A stretch of DNA of 64,000 bases from Frankiaceae bacterium (GTDB taxonomy: Bacteria; Actinomycetota; Actinomycetes; BP-191), in the NCBI GenBank assembly GCA_035556555.1, contig DATMES010000027.1, positions 62,001-126,000 on the forward strand. Reading direction: 5' to 3'. Positions within the stretch are counted from its first letter, which is position 1. Each line of letters opens with the position of its first letter. The notes below the pieces were generated by a model. That model saw nothing but the letters and a program-made list of their open reading frames with translations, was not told the origin of the DNA and searched no databases. Shown here piece by piece: positions 34,433-44,077 of this stretch. The position numbers and the translations under genes are program-made.

Positions 34433-36130
34433 ATGGCCACCAGACCAACCGCCTCGCGCGCCCGCCGGGCCAGGCCCACCAGGCCGCTCGGGCTGATCCT
34501 CGTCACGCTCGTCGCGCTCGCGACGCTCGTGTTCGTCAAGCACTGGGAGCCGCGCCAGGGGCTCGACCTCGTCGGCGGCACCAGCGTCATCCTCACGCCG
34601 AAGGGCGCGTCCCCGCCGAAGGGCGCTCTCAACTCGGCGGTCGAGATCATCCGCCGCCGCGTCAACGGCACCGGCGTCACCTCCGCCGAGGTCGTGACCG
34701 AGGGCCAGAACGTCCGCGTCTCCCTCCCCAACGTCGGCCGCGCCGAGGCGCTCAAGATCGTCGGCACGACCGCGGAGCTGACGTTCCGGCCGGTCCAGCA
34801 GACGACCGACCCCGGCCCGCAGACCCTCCAGACGGCGACGCCGACGCCGAGCGGCACCGCGAAGCCGTCGGGCACGGCCACGCCGAAGCCCAAGGCGACC
34901 CCGAAGGTCTCCGCGTCGGCCACCGCGCGCCCGCGCCCCGTGACCGGCGCGCTGCTGCCGGCGCAGACCTCGCCGAGCCCCACGCCGACCGCCACGGCCA
35001 CGCCGAAGGCCACCGCCACCCCGAAGGCCACCGCCACCCCGAAGGCAACTGCGACGCCGACCGGCGCGCCGGCGCCTGGGGAGATCACGGTCCAGGAGGC
35101 CATCGAGAAGTACGACTGCGGCGACCCGACCAACCGGGCGGACCTGGCGGCGTGGTTCGGCGACCCGAAGCGCAACGCCGAGCCGATCGTCAGCTGCTCG
35201 GTCGAGGGCGACGCCAAGTACCTCCTCGGCCCCGCGGAGATGACCGGCAAGGAGGTCAAGGGCGCCACCGCGACCGTCAACGTCGACTCCGGCGGCATCT
35301 CCACGGGCGAGTGGATCGTCGAGCTCAGCCTCAAGAGCGCGAAGAAGTGGAGCGACCTGACCGAGAAGTACACCGGTCAGCAGATCGCGATCGTCCTCGA
35401 CGGCGTCACGCAGTCGGCGCCGCAGGTCCAGGAGAAGATCCCCAACGGCATCGCGACGATCAGCGGCGACTTCACCGAGTCGTCGGCCAAGACGCTCGGC
35501 AACGTCCTCAAGTACGGCTCGCTGCCCGTGCAGTTCGAGCAGTCGCAGACGCAGACGATCTCCCCGACGCTCGGCAAGGAGTCCCTCGACGGCGCGCTGC
35601 TTGCCGGCCTGCTGGGTCTCGGCGCGGTCCTGCTGTACGCGATCCTGTACTACCGCGCACTCGGCGTCGTGACGATCGTCGGCATGCTGATCTTCGCCGC
35701 GCTGAACTTCCTCGCCATCGTCATCCTCGGCGAGACGATGGGCTTCACGCTGACCCTCGCGGGCATCGCGGGCCTCATCGTCTCCGTCGGCATCAGCGCC
35801 GACTCGTACGTCGTCTTCTACGAACGATTGCGCGACGAGGTCCGCGAGGGACGCTCGGTCCAGGCGTCCGTGGAGCGCGGCTTCAACCGCGCCTTCCGCA
35901 CGATCCTCGCGGCCGACTTCGTGTCGTTCCTCGCGGCGGCCACGCTGTACTGGCTGTCCGTCGGCGAGGTCCGCGGCTTCGCGTTCACGCTGGGTCTCGC
36001 GACGCTCATCGACGTCGCGGTCGCCTGGCTCTACACCCGTCCCGTCGTCACGCTGCTCGCCCGCACGAAGATGTTCCGCGAGGGCCGCTACGGCGCCCTC
36101 GCCGGCAGCCACGCCCTGAAGGGGGCCTGA
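34433..36130 (+). CDS. secD: Protein translocase subunit SecD
   Basis: A 565-residue membrane protein that drives late steps of protein export with the proton gradient. The first membrane helix is at about 19-37, followed by GLDLVGGTSVIL. The outer P1 region is interrupted from about 120 to 215 by a long Thr/Ala/Pro/Lys-rich linker. Then come LKSAKKWSDLT, QIAIVLDGVTQSAPQV, and five membrane helices from about 385 (IVSVGISADSYVVFYERLRDE contains the conserved loop). The low-complexity linker is typical of actinobacterial SecD in kind, but it holds exact DNA repeats here. Stop and secF start share one base (TGATG). Confidence 0.97.
   Translation: MATRPTASRARRARPTRPLGLILVTLVALATLVFVKHWEPRQGLDLVGGTSVILTPKGASPPKGALNSAVEIIRRRVNGTGVTSAEVVTEGQNVRVSLPNVGRAEALKIVGTTAELTFRPVQQTTDPGPQTLQTATPTPSGTAKPSGTATPKPKATPKVSASATARPRPVTGALLPAQTSPSPTPTATATPKATATPKATATPKATATPTGAPAPGEITVQEAIEKYDCGDPTNRADLAAWFGDPKRNAEPIVSCSVEGDAKYLLGPAEMTGKEVKGATATVNVDSGGISTGEWIVELSLKSAKKWSDLTEKYTGQQIAIVLDGVTQSAPQVQEKIPNGIATISGDFTESSAKTLGNVLKYGSLPVQFEQSQTQTISPTLGKESLDGALLAGLLGLGAVLLYAILYYRALGVVTIVGMLIFAALNFLAIVILGETMGFTLTLAGIAGLIVSVGISADSYVVFYERLRDEVREGRSVQASVERGFNRAFRTILAADFVSFLAAATLYWLSVGEVRGFAFTLGLATLIDVAVAWLYTRPVVTLLARTKMFREGRYGALAGSHALKGA
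34991..35062 (+). repeat. 18-bp tandem repeat in secD
   Basis: Four head-to-tail units of GCCACCGCCACCCCGAAG, two identical and two diverged, encoding Ala-Thr-Ala-Thr-Pro-Lys. Length change by slippage would stay in frame. Confidence 0.9.
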
Positions 36131-37314
36131 TGTCCGTCTTCAGCAAGCTCTACCAGGGCGAGACCAACGTCGACTTCATCGGCCGGCGGCGTACCTGGTA
36201 CGCCGTCTCCGCCGTGCTCCTGATGATCTCCATCGGCGGGTTCATCGTCCGCGGCGGCTTCAACCTCGGCGTCGACTTCACCGGCGGTGCGGTGTTCGAG
36301 TTCGAGCCGGCCGCAGCGACGACCGTCGTCGACGTCAGGGAGACCATCGAGGGCGTCGTCGAGTCCGACCCCATCGTCGAGAAGATCGGCTCGGGCGTCG
36401 GGTCGTACCGCGTCAAGACCAAGGCGCTCACGGGCGCGCAGGTCGACGAGGTGGCCGCGGCCATCTCCAGGGAGTACGGCGTCGCGCAGGACTCCATCAA
36501 CCCGACCTCGGTGAGTCCGACCTGGGGGCAGCAGATCACCCAGAAGGCCCTGCTCGGCCTCGTGGTGTTCCTGGCGCTGGTCATCCTGTACATCTCGATG
36601 CGGTTCGAGCCGAAGATGGCCGTCGCGTCCATCGCCGCGCTCTTCCACGACATCATCATCACGGCGGGCATCTACGCCCTCGTCGGCTTCGAGGTGACGC
36701 CGTCGACCGTCATCGCGTTCCTGACGATCCTGGGCTACTCGCTGTACGACAACATCGTCGTCTTCGACAAGGTTCGCGAGAACACCGTGGGCCTCGCCGG
36801 CAGCAACCGGATGACGTACTCCGATGCCGCCAACCTCTCGATCAACCAGACGATCATGCGCTCGATCAACACGACGCTGACGTCGCTGCTGCCGGTCGCG
36901 TCGCTGCTGTTCGTCGGCGTGTTCCTGCTCGGCGCGGGCTCGCTCAAGGACCTCTCGCTGTCGCTGTTCGTCGGCATGGCGGCGGGTGCGTACTCGTCGG
37001 TGTTCTTCGCGACGCCGCTGCTCGTGGAGATGAAGGAGCGGGAGCCGCAGTTCAAGGCGCTGGCCTCGCGCATCGCCGCCCGCGGCGCGAGCGGCGCGGG
37101 CCGTACGCCCGCCGTCGCGACCGCCGGAGCCCGCGGCGGCACGGTCTCGGCGTCCGCGTCGAGCGTCGCCGCGGCGGCCGCGACCGCCGACGCCGCCGAG
37201 GAGGCCCCCGCTCGGCCCGCCAAGGCCACCGGCGCTCCGAACCGCCCGCAGCCGCGTCCCGCCAAGCGCAAGCCCCACAAGGGCGGGCGCCCGCACGGGA
37301 AGAAGCGGCGCTGA
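36130..37314 (+). CDS. secF: Protein translocase subunit SecF
   Basis: A 394-residue six-helix membrane protein, partner of SecD. Landmarks are FNLGVDFTGGAVFE near 45-58, the helices from about 140, FHDIIITAGIYAL, and GYSLYDNIVVFDKVREN near 208-224 (the conserved D-x6-R region). After residue 315 comes an Ala/Pro-rich, strongly basic cytoplasmic tail ending KGGRPHGKKRR, as in many actinobacterial SecF proteins. The apt gene overlaps the stop through CTGA. Confidence 0.97.
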   Translation: MSVFSKLYQGETNVDFIGRRRTWYAVSAVLLMISIGGFIVRGGFNLGVDFTGGAVFEFEPAAATTVVDVRETIEGVVESDPIVEKIGSGVGSYRVKTKALTGAQVDEVAAAISREYGVAQDSINPTSVSPTWGQQITQKALLGLVVFLALVILYISMRFEPKMAVASIAALFHDIIITAGIYALVGFEVTPSTVIAFLTILGYSLYDNIVVFDKVRENTVGLAGSNRMTYSDAANLSINQTIMRSINTTLTSLLPVASLLFVGVFLLGAGSLKDLSLSLFVGMAAGAYSSVFFATPLLVEMKEREPQFKALASRIAARGASGAGRTPAVATAGARGGTVSASASSVAAAAATADAAEEAPARPAKATGAPNRPQPRPAKRKPHKGGRPHGKKRR

Positions 37315-37847
37315 GCGGCCCGCTCGACGTCGGCGCGCTGCTGCGCGGGCGGATCCGCGACGTACCCGACTTCCCGCGGCGGGGGATCCTCTTCAAGGAC
37401 ATCGCGCCGCTGCTCGCCGACCCCGCGGCGTTCGCGCACGCGGTCGACGCGATCGTCGCCCACCAGGGCCGCGGCAACGTCGACAAGGTCGTCGGCATCG
37501 AGGCGCGCGGCTTCATCGTCGCGGCGCCGGTGGCGTACCACTTCGGCGCGGGCTTCGTGCCCGTCCGCAAGGCCGGCAAGCTGCCGTCGGCGACGCACAG
37601 CAGGACGTACGACCTCGAGTACGGCACCGCGACGCTGGAGGTCCACCGCGACGCGTTCGAGCCGGGGGACCGGGTGCTCGTCGTCGACGACGTGCTCGCC
37701 ACCGGCGGCACCGTCGAGGCGGCCTCCTGGCTCATCTCCGAGGCCGGCGGCAAGGTCGTCGGCTGCTCCGTCGTCCTCGAGCTCTCGGCCCTCGGCGGCC
37801 GTCAGCGGCTCGCCGGGCTGGACGTGCACAGCCTCGTCACGTACTGA
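37311..37847 (+). CDS. apt: Adenine phosphoribosyltransferase, CTG start
   Basis: A 178-residue purine salvage enzyme: adenine plus PRPP to AMP. It has the N-terminal VPDFPRRGILFKDI, the middle VVGIEARGFIVAAPVA, and the PRPP loop VLVVDDVLATGGT (near 120-132). No ATG, GTG or TTG occurs in frame between the secF coding end and the conserved N-terminus; CTG at 37311 overlaps the secF stop (CTGA) and gives a family-standard length. This is the clearest of three CTG starts in the window. It is followed by rel, the common actinobacterial order secD-secF-apt-rel. Confidence 0.95.
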   Translation: MSGPLDVGALLRGRIRDVPDFPRRGILFKDIAPLLADPAAFAHAVDAIVAHQGRGNVDKVVGIEARGFIVAAPVAYHFGAGFVPVRKAGKLPSATHSRTYDLEYGTATLEVHRDAFEPGDRVLVVDDVLATGGTVEAASWLISEAGGKVVGCSVVLELSALGGRQRLAGLDVHSLVTY

Positions 37848-37889
37848 GCGTCGTACGATGGAGGCTCCGCCCGCCCGCAGGGAGCCGCC

Positions 37890-40214
37890 GTGCCGTCTGA
37901 CGTAGCGCCCACTACGTCGGATCCGGCTGTCCCCGGGGTGCCGGCGCCGGAGCCGCGCGCCGAGCCGAAGGCCGAGGCACCCGCCCCGCCGCGACGGGTC
38001 CGTGCCGCCCTCGGCCGCCTCACGCCCGGCACCCGGCCGCAGAGCCCGCCCGAGCTGGAGCCGCTGCTCCGTACGCTGCGCAACACCCACCCCAAGGCCG
38101 ACCTGCGTCCCGTCCTGCGGGCGTACGAGGTCGCCGTCGAAGGTCACAAGGGCCAGGTCAGGCGCAGCGGCGAGCCGTACGTCACGCACCCCCTCGCCGT
38201 CGCGGAGATCCTCGCCGACCTCGGCATGCTGCCCACGCCGATCGTGGCGGCGTTGCTGCACGACCTCGTCGAGGACACCCCGGCGACGCTGGAGAGCGTC
38301 CGCGCGGAGTTCGGCGAGGAGGTCGCGACGCTCGTCGACGGCGTGACCAAGCTCGACAAGGTCAAGTACGGCGAGGCGGCGCAGGCCGAGTCGATCCGCA
38401 AGATGGTCGTCGCGATGGCGAAGGACGCGCGCGTCCTCGTCATCAAGCTCGCCGACCGGCTGCACAACATGCGCACGCTGCGACATCTCAAGCCCGAGAA
38501 GCAGGAGCGGGTGGCGCGGGAGACGCTGGAGATCTTCGCGCCGCTCGCTCACCGCCTGGGCATGAACACCATCAAGTGGGAGCTCGAGGACCTCGCGTTC
38601 GCGACGCTCTACCCGAAGCGCTACGACGAGATCGTCCGCCTCGTCGCGGACCGCGCGCCGAGCCGCGACACGTACCTCGCGAACGTCATCGAGGAGGTCA
38701 GCAGCAACCTCGCCGACATGAAGGTCAAGGCCGAGGTCACCGGCCGGCCGAAGCACTACTACTCGATCTACCAGAAGATGATCGTGCGCGGCCGCGACTT
38801 CACGGACATCTACGACCTCGTCGGCATCCGCGTCCTCGTCGACTCGGTCCGCGACTGCTACGCCGCCCTCGGCGCGATCCACGCGATCTGGAGCCCGATC
38901 CCCGGGCGCTTCAAGGACTACATCGCGCGGCCCAAGTTCAACATGTACCAGTCGCTGCACACGACCGTCATCGGGCCCGAGGGCAAGGCCGTCGAGCTGC
39001 AGATCAGGACGTTCGCGATGCACAAGATCGCCGACTACGGCATCGCCGCGCACTGGAAGTACAAGGAGGCCAAGGGCGAGTCGGCCCCGGCCGAGAACCT
39101 CGACTGGCTCAAGCAGATCCTCGACTGGCAGAAGGAGACGTCCGACCCGGGCGAGTTCCTCGACTCGCTGCGCTTCGACCTCGGCGGCGCGGAGGTCTAC
39201 GTCTTCACGCCGCGCGGCGACGTCATCTCGCTGCCGTCCGGCGCCACCGCCGTCGACTTCGCGTACGCCGTCCACACCGAGGTCGGGCACCGCTGCATCG
39301 GTGCGCGCGTCAACGGCAGGCTCGTGCCCCTGGAGAGCCCGCTCGACAACGGCGACGTCGTCGAGGTGTTCACGTCCAAGGCCGCGACGGCCGCGCCGAG
39401 CCAGGACTGGCTGTCGTTCGTCAAGACGCCGCGGGCCCGCAACAAGATCCGCCAGTGGTTCGCGAAGGAGCGCCGCGAGGACGCCATCGAGGCCGGCAAG
39501 GAGGCGCTGTCGCGGGCCATGCGCAAGCAGGGGCTGCCGTTGCAGCGGCTGCTCTCCGGCGAGGCGCTGGTCACGCTGTCGAAGGACCTGCGCTACCCCG
39601 ACATCGGGTCGCTGTACGCCGCCATCGGCGAGAACCACGTCTCCGCGCAGACCATCGTGCACCGCCTCGTGCAGTCGCTCGGCGGGGCCGAGGGGGCGGT
39701 CGAGGACATCGCCGAGGCGACCATGCCGACGCGCACCGCGCGGCCGCGGCAGGTCGGCGACCCCGGCGTGGTCGTCAAGGGCGTGTCCGACGTCTGGGTC
39801 AAGCTCGCCCGCTGCTGCACGCCGGTGCCCGGCGACCCCATCCTCGGCTTCGTCACCCGCGGCAACGGCGTCTCCGTCCACCGCACCGACTGCGTCAACG
39901 TCGAGGGGCTGCGCGCCCAGCCGGGCCGGCTCGTCGAGGTCGAGTGGGCGCCGTCGGCGGGGTCGGTGTTCCTCGTCGCGATCCAGGTCGAGGCGCTCGA
40001 CCGGACGCGCCTGCTCTCCGACGTCACGAAGGCCCTGTCGGACCACCACGTCAACATCCTGTCGGCGTCGGTCACGACGACCCGCGACCGGGTGGCGGTG
40101 TCGCGGTTCACGTTCGAGATGGCCGACCCCAAGCACCTCGGCCACGTGCTCAACGGCGTACGCCAGGTCGAGGGCGTCTACGACGCGTACCGCGTGGTGT
40201 CCGCGAAGGGCTAG
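37890..40214 (+). CDS. rel: Bifunctional (p)ppGpp synthetase/hydrolase Rel
   Basis: A 774-residue stringent-response enzyme. A Pro-rich N-terminus (1-45) precedes the HD hydrolase domain ([13 protein letters not shown] near 123-135, intact), the synthetase domain ([20 protein letters not shown] near 290-309, with the conserved [19 protein letters not shown] segment), TGS (about 430-490), zinc-finger-like (CCTPVPGD) and C-terminal ACT domains. Both activities should be present. GTG start with GGAG upstream. It ends before a convergent palindrome. Confidence 0.97.
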   Translation: MPSDVAPTTSDPAVPGVPAPEPRAEPKAEAPAPPRRVRAALGRLTPGTRPQSPPELEPLLRTLRNTHPKADLRPVLRAYEVAVEGHKGQVRRSGEPYVTHPLAVAEILADLGMLPTPIVAALLHDLVEDTPATLESVRAEFGEEVATLVDGVTKLDKVKYGEAAQAESIRKMVVAMAKDARVLVIKLADRLHNMRTLRHLKPEKQERVARETLEIFAPLAHRLGMNTIKWELEDLAFATLYPKRYDEIVRLVADRAPSRDTYLANVIEEVSSNLADMKVKAEVTGRPKHYYSIYQKMIVRGRDFTDIYDLVGIRVLVDSVRDCYAALGAIHAIWSPIPGRFKDYIARPKFNMYQSLHTTVIGPEGKAVELQIRTFAMHKIADYGIAAHWKYKEAKGESAPAENLDWLKQILDWQKETSDPGEFLDSLRFDLGGAEVYVFTPRGDVISLPSGATAVDFAYAVHTEVGHRCIGARVNGRLVPLESPLDNGDVVEVFTSKAATAAPSQDWLSFVKTPRARNKIRQWFAKERREDAIEAGKEALSRAMRKQGLPLQRLLSGEALVTLSKDLRYPDIGSLYAAIGENHVSAQTIVHRLVQSLGGAEGAVEDIAEATMPTRTARPRQVGDPGVVVKGVSDVWVKLARCCTPVPGDPILGFVTRGNGVSVHRTDCVNVEGLRAQPGRLVEVEWAPSAGSVFLVAIQVEALDRTRLLSDVTKALSDHHVNILSASVTTTRDRVAVSRFTFEMADPKHLGHVLNGVRQVEGVYDAYRVVSAKG

Positions 40215-40236
40215 CGGCCCGCGCGCCTCGCCGGAG

Positions 40237-40307
40237 GTTACTGGTGAGTAGCGGGGCGAGCCGAGCACGAACTGGTGAACGACGACGTCGCTACTCACCA
40301 GTAACCG
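40237..40307. repeat. 71-bp palindrome after rel (single copy)
   Basis: Perfect 18-bp arms (GGTTACTGGTGAGTAGCG and its complement) with a 35-base loop, between convergent rel and a minus-strand membrane gene. No T-run. Same design as the repeated palindromes but a different sequence. Confidence 0.85.
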
Positions 40308-40313
40308 CAAGAG

Positions 40314-40988
40314 TCAGGCGGCGGGAGTCTCGGGAAGCAGCAGCACGAGCCGCAACGGCACGCCGCAGGCACCGGCCTCGCTCATCCTGCCGGGGACCGA
40401 ACGCCCGTCACCGTCGAGCGGCACCTCGAACCGCGCCGGGTCCGGGCCGCCGAGCGACGTGGCGTACCGCTCCCGCGCCGCGACCAGCGCCTCCCAGCCG
40501 GCGACCCAGTCCGCGGCGGGCGGGTCGGCGGCGAGGCGCTCTTGGCCGAGGCCGCGCATCCTGTCCACGAGCCGCTCGACGGCGGCGTTCTCGGCGTCGA
40601 TCGCGGCCCGCCGGCGCGCGGCGGGGGCGGTGAGCGGCGCGCGCGGGATGCGTTCGAGGTCCTCGTGCAAGGTGGCGCAGGCCAGCCCGGCGGTGCTGCG
40701 GACGACGGGGTCGTCGAAGGCGCGTTCCGGGCCTGGCGGCGCCGCGCGCTCCTGTCGCGCCCACGAGACGACGACCATGAGGAGCACGATCACGGACACG
40801 AGCACGAACGCGCCGATGGCCGCCACGACGACGGCCAGCTGTGACCGCGTCGGCGCGGGGTCGACAGGGGCCCACGGGTCCTGCCCGGGGACGTACGACG
40901 GCGGCGGCGGCGCGGGCGCGAACGCGGGCGGCTTCGGACGCGGCGGCGTCGCGCCGTGCCGGTACCGCCCGTTCGCCACGACGCCCAC
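40314..40988 (-). CDS. Single-pass membrane protein, Pro-rich N-terminus
   Basis: A 224-residue protein of unknown function: a Pro/Ala-rich cytoplasmic start (PPRPKPPAFAPAPPPP), one membrane segment at about 53-73 and an outer helical domain of about 150 residues with cysteines near 105 and 209. Proteins with this layout are common in actinobacteria without known function. It lies between rel and the cyclophilin gene, in the same direction as the latter and 48 bp downstream of it, so they may be cotranscribed. Confidence 0.82.
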   Translation of the reverse strand: MGVVANGRYRHGATPPRPKPPAFAPAPPPPSYVPGQDPWAPVDPAPTRSQLAVVVAAIGAFVLVSVIVLLMVVVSWARQERAAPPGPERAFDDPVVRSTAGLACATLHEDLERIPRAPLTAPAARRRAAIDAENAAVERLVDRMRGLGQERLAADPPAADWVAGWEALVAARERYATSLGGPDPARFEVPLDGDGRSVPGRMSEAGACGVPLRLVLLLPETPAA

Positions 40989-41036
40989 CTCCCCGCGCCC
41001 GACGGTAGCCGCGGGAGCGGGGGAGGTCAGCGATAT

Positions 41037-41888
41037 TTACGACTCCTTGACCGTCACGTCTTCCAGGTAGACGGCCTGCTTCGGGTGGCCGCCGCCGGGG
41101 CTGGGGTCGAACGCGCCGTCCGTACCCAGCTTGATGATCTTGTCGAGGACCTCGATGCCCTTGGTGATCTTGCCGGCAACCGTGTAGTTGGGCGGCAGCT
41201 CGGTGGCGGGCTTGCTGAGCAGGAAGAACTGGCTGCCCGTGCTCGTCGGCTGGCCGGTGTTGGCCATGGCGAGCGTGCCGCGCTCGTACTTGGCGCCCTC
41301 GGTGTTCTCCTCGGCGAGCTTGTAGCCGGGGGCGTCGCCCGCGCCCGTGCCGCTCGGGTCGCCGCACTGGATGAACGAGAACGTCGGCTGGTCGCTCATC
41401 CGGTGGCAGATCGAGCCGTCGTAGAAGTCCTTGCCGGCGAGGAAGTGGAACGAGTTGACGGTGTTGGGCGCGTTCTTCGCGTCGAGCGCCACGACGATGT
41501 CGCCGCACGACGTCTTCAACGTCATCTCGTACGTCTTCGCCTTGTCGATCGTCATCTTCGGCGGCTTGTCGCCGAACGACTGCGGCTTCGCCTCCTTGGG
41601 CCGCTTCGCCCCGCAGGCGACAGGGAACTTCTTGAACGCCTCCTCGTCGGCGGAGGCGCTCGGCGTCGGCGTGGCACTCGGGTCGTCCAGCGCCTCGGAG
41701 CCCTTGTCGTCGTCGTTGAGCGTCGTGAGCACGAGGAGCAGCACGACGACGGCGGCGGCGACGCCACCGATCGTGAGGCCCAGGATCGTGCGGCGCTTGC
41801 GGCGGCGGGCGCGCTCGGCGGCGCGGCGCGCGGCCTGCCGCTCGGCACGGCGGCGGGCGAGCTCCTTCTGGCGCTTGTTGCTCGGCAC
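41037..41888 (-). CDS. Membrane-anchored cyclophilin-type peptidyl-prolyl isomerase
   Basis: A 283-residue protein with an Arg-rich cytoplasmic start (1-33), a membrane helix at about 35-57, an acidic Ser/Pro spacer and an outer cyclophilin domain (about 110-280) that helps exported proteins fold. Domain features are SFHFLAGKDFYDGSICHR, FSFIQCGDPSGTG, GTLAMANTGQPTSTGSQFF and the final VYLEDVTV. The active-site Arg is retained in CHR. In actinobacteria this gene regularly lies between rel and hisS with a metallo-hydrolase gene, as here. Its start is divergent from that hydrolase. Confidence 0.95.
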   Translation of the reverse strand: MPSNKRQKELARRRAERQAARRAAERARRRKRRTILGLTIGGVAAAVVVLLLVLTTLNDDDKGSEALDDPSATPTPSASADEEAFKKFPVACGAKRPKEAKPQSFGDKPPKMTIDKAKTYEMTLKTSCGDIVVALDAKNAPNTVNSFHFLAGKDFYDGSICHRMSDQPTFSFIQCGDPSGTGAGDAPGYKLAEENTEGAKYERGTLAMANTGQPTSTGSQFFLLSKPATELPPNYTVAGKITKGIEVLDKIIKLGTDGAFDPSPGGGHPKQAVYLEDVTVKES

Positions 41889-41981
41889 TGGATGTCTCCC
41901 GTGTCATCGGATGGACCGTGCGGGAGTCTACGGGGCGGGCGCGGGTACCGGGCCATCGGGCCAGGTCCGCGCCCCGGTTTT

Positions 41982-42037
41982 CGTGATCTTGGCGACGTCT
42001 GTGCTGCCCGGGCATCATGAACGTCGCCAAGATCACG
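41982..42037. repeat. 56-bp palindrome, family A copy 5
   Basis: Perfect 17-bp outer arms beginning CGTGATCTTGGCGACGT and a larger loop. Unlike the other copies it lies between two divergent gene starts, 44 bp from a -10 hexamer, so a terminator role does not explain it. The 204-bp gap 41889-42092 holds this and the promoter only. Confidence 0.9.
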
Positions 42038-42080
42038 ACGTGCGCCCGGAACTCGTTTTCCGCGCGCCACGGGCCGTCGC

Positions 42081-42086
42081 TAGGCT
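42081..42086 (+). promoter_or_regulatory. -10 hexamer for leaderless hydrolase mRNA
   Basis: TAGGCT ends six bases before the ATG at 42093, with no ribosome site. Confidence 0.55.
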
Positions 42087-42092
42087 CCGGCC

Positions 42093-42767
42093 ATGCTCAT
42101 CGCCGGGTTTCCCGCGGGGTCGTGGGGCACCAACTGCTACGTCGTCGCGCCCGCGGCCGGCGAGCAGTGCGTCGTCATCGACCCCGGCCAGGACGCCGTA
42201 CCCGGCATCGAGGAGATCCTCCGCGAGCACAGGCTCAAGCCCGCCGCCGTGCTCCTCACGCACGGCCACATCGACCACGTGTGGAGCGTCGTGCCGGTCT
42301 GCGGCACCCACGACGTGCCCGCGTACGTCCACCCGGCCGACCGCTACATGCTCAGCGACCCCGCCGCCGGGATCGGCATGCCGGGGCGCGACCTGTTCGG
42401 GATGGCGTTCGCCGAGCCGTCCGCCGTGATCGAGCTGACCGGGCACGACGAGATCGACCTCGCGGGCCTCGGCTTCGTCGTCGACTACGCGCCGGGGCAC
42501 ACGGAGGGGTCGGTGACGTTCCGGCTGGGGGAGACGGCATTGTTCTCGGGCGACCTCGTGTTCGCGGGCTCGATCGGGCGCACGGACCTCCCTGGCGGCT
42601 CGTACGACGCCATCCTCGACTCGCTGCGCCGGGTCGTCCTGCCGCTGCCCGACGACCTGCCGATCCTGTCCGGCCACGGTCCCGCCACCACGGTCGGCCG
42701 CGAGCGCGCGACCAACCCCTACCTGCGCGAGGCCGTCACGGCCGCGCCGACTTCCCGAGGGCTGTAG
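42093..42767 (+). CDS. Metallo-beta-lactamase fold hydrolase (glyoxalase II-like)
   Basis: A 224-residue enzyme with the di-metal site THGHIDH (near 56-62), a further His in YAPGHTEGS (near 135) and Asp in FSGDLVF (near 154). Relatives include hydroxyacylglutathione hydrolases and persulfide dioxygenases; the substrate is not determined here. It starts MLIAGFPAGSWGTNCYVV, the usual N-terminus of the version found next to hisS in actinobacteria. hisS begins two bases after its stop. Confidence 0.95.
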   Translation: MLIAGFPAGSWGTNCYVVAPAAGEQCVVIDPGQDAVPGIEEILREHRLKPAAVLLTHGHIDHVWSVVPVCGTHDVPAYVHPADRYMLSDPAAGIGMPGRDLFGMAFAEPSAVIELTGHDEIDLAGLGFVVDYAPGHTEGSVTFRLGETALFSGDLVFAGSIGRTDLPGGSYDAILDSLRRVVLPLPDDLPILSGHGPATTVGRERATNPYLREAVTAAPTSRGL

Positions 42768-42769
42768 CC

Positions 42770-44077
42770 ATGTTCTCCGCACCCAAGGGCGCCAGCGACC
42801 TCTTGCCCGAGGAGTCAGGCCGGTGGTCGGCGACGGTCACCGGCCTGCTCGCGCCGAGCGTCCGCGCCGGCTACCGGCTCGTCGACACGCCGATCTTCGA
42901 GGAGACCGGCGTGTTCCTGCGCGTCGGCGAGGCGACCGACATCGTCACGAAGGAGATGTACACCTTCGAGGACAAGGGCGGCCGCTCCCTCACGCTGCGC
43001 CCCGAGGGCACCGCGGGCGTCGTCCGCGCGGCCATCGAGCACCACGTGGACCGCGGCCCGCTGCCGTGGAAGGTCCGCTACGCGGGCCCGATGTTCCGCT
43101 ACGAGCGCCCGCAGGCGGGGCGCACCCGGCAGTTCTTCCAGGTCGGCGTCGAGGCGCTCGGCGTCGACGACCCCGCGATCGACGCGGAGGTCGTGACGCT
43201 GGGCGTGCGCGCGTTCGAGGAGGTCGGGCTCTCCAACGTCACCCTCCTCCTCAACTCCATGGGCGACGAGGCGTGCCGTCCCACCTACATCGCGACGCTG
43301 CAGTCGTACCTGCGCGCCAACGCCGCCACGCTCTGCCGCGAGTGCCAGGGGCGCACCGAGACCAACCCGCTGCGCGCGCTCGACTGCAAGCGCGCCGAGT
43401 GCCAGGCGGTGCTCGCGACCGCGCCGGTCATCACCGACCACCTCTGTGTCCCCTGCAAAGATCACTATGCCGAGGTGCGGTCGTACCTCTCCGCCCTCGG
43501 CGTCATCTGGACCGAGGCGCCGCGGCTGGTGCGCGGGCTCGACTACTACCGGCGGACGACGTTCGAGTTCCAGCACGACGGTCTCGGCGCGCAGAACGCC
43601 GTGGGTGGCGGCGGCCGGTACGACGGCCTGTCCGAGGCGCTCGGCGGCCCCAGCCTGCCCGGCATCGGGTGGGCGCTGGGCCTCGAACGCATCGCGCTCG
43701 CGCTCGACGCGGAGGGCGTCGTACCCGGGTCCGACGAGGGCATCGAGGTCTTCGTCATCCCCATCGGGCCTGAGTCACGCACGAACGCCGTCACGATCGT
43801 CGACGAGCTGCGCAGCAGCGGCGTCCGCGCCGACATGGTGTTCGGCGACCGCGGCATGAAGGGCGCCATGAAGGCGGCCGACCGTTCCGGCGCGCGTATC
43901 TCACTGATCGTGGAGCCGGCCGGCACGGTGCAGCTCAAGCACATGGACACCGGGGAGCAGTACGCCGTCCCCCTGGCCGAGGCGGCCGCCCGCGCCGCCG
44001 CCGCGGAGCAGCGAGATCAGGAGGCGCACGACGCCGCCCCGCCCGCTGCCCCAGAGACCGAAGAGGACGACGCATGA
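42770..44077 (+). CDS. hisS: Histidyl-tRNA synthetase
   Basis: A 435-residue class II synthetase. Motif 2 is in [23 protein letters not shown] (near 98-120), the histidine-specific motifs are [14 protein letters not shown] (near 255) and GGGGRYDGL, and motif 3 contains [11 protein letters not shown]. The anticodon-binding domain begins near 325. After residue 405 there is a non-conserved Ala/Glu/Asp-rich tail. It is joined to aspS by an ATGA overlap, a standard pairing. Confidence 0.97.
   Translation: MFSAPKGASDLLPEESGRWSATVTGLLAPSVRAGYRLVDTPIFEETGVFLRVGEATDIVTKEMYTFEDKGGRSLTLRPEGTAGVVRAAIEHHVDRGPLPWKVRYAGPMFRYERPQAGRTRQFFQVGVEALGVDDPAIDAEVVTLGVRAFEEVGLSNVTLLLNSMGDEACRPTYIATLQSYLRANAATLCRECQGRTETNPLRALDCKRAECQAVLATAPVITDHLCVPCKDHYAEVRSYLSALGVIWTEAPRLVRGLDYYRRTTFEFQHDGLGAQNAVGGGGRYDGLSEALGGPSLPGIGWALGLERIALALDAEGVVPGSDEGIEVFVIPIGPESRTNAVTIVDELRSSGVRADMVFGDRGMKGAMKAADRSGARISLIVEPAGTVQLKHMDTGEQYAVPLAEAAARAAAAEQRDQEAHDAAPPAAPETEEDDA

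Noticed and set aside
1493-42037. Family A palindromes as a CRISPR-like array
   Set aside because: Copies are kilobases apart with genes between them; there are no regular spacers and no cas genes.
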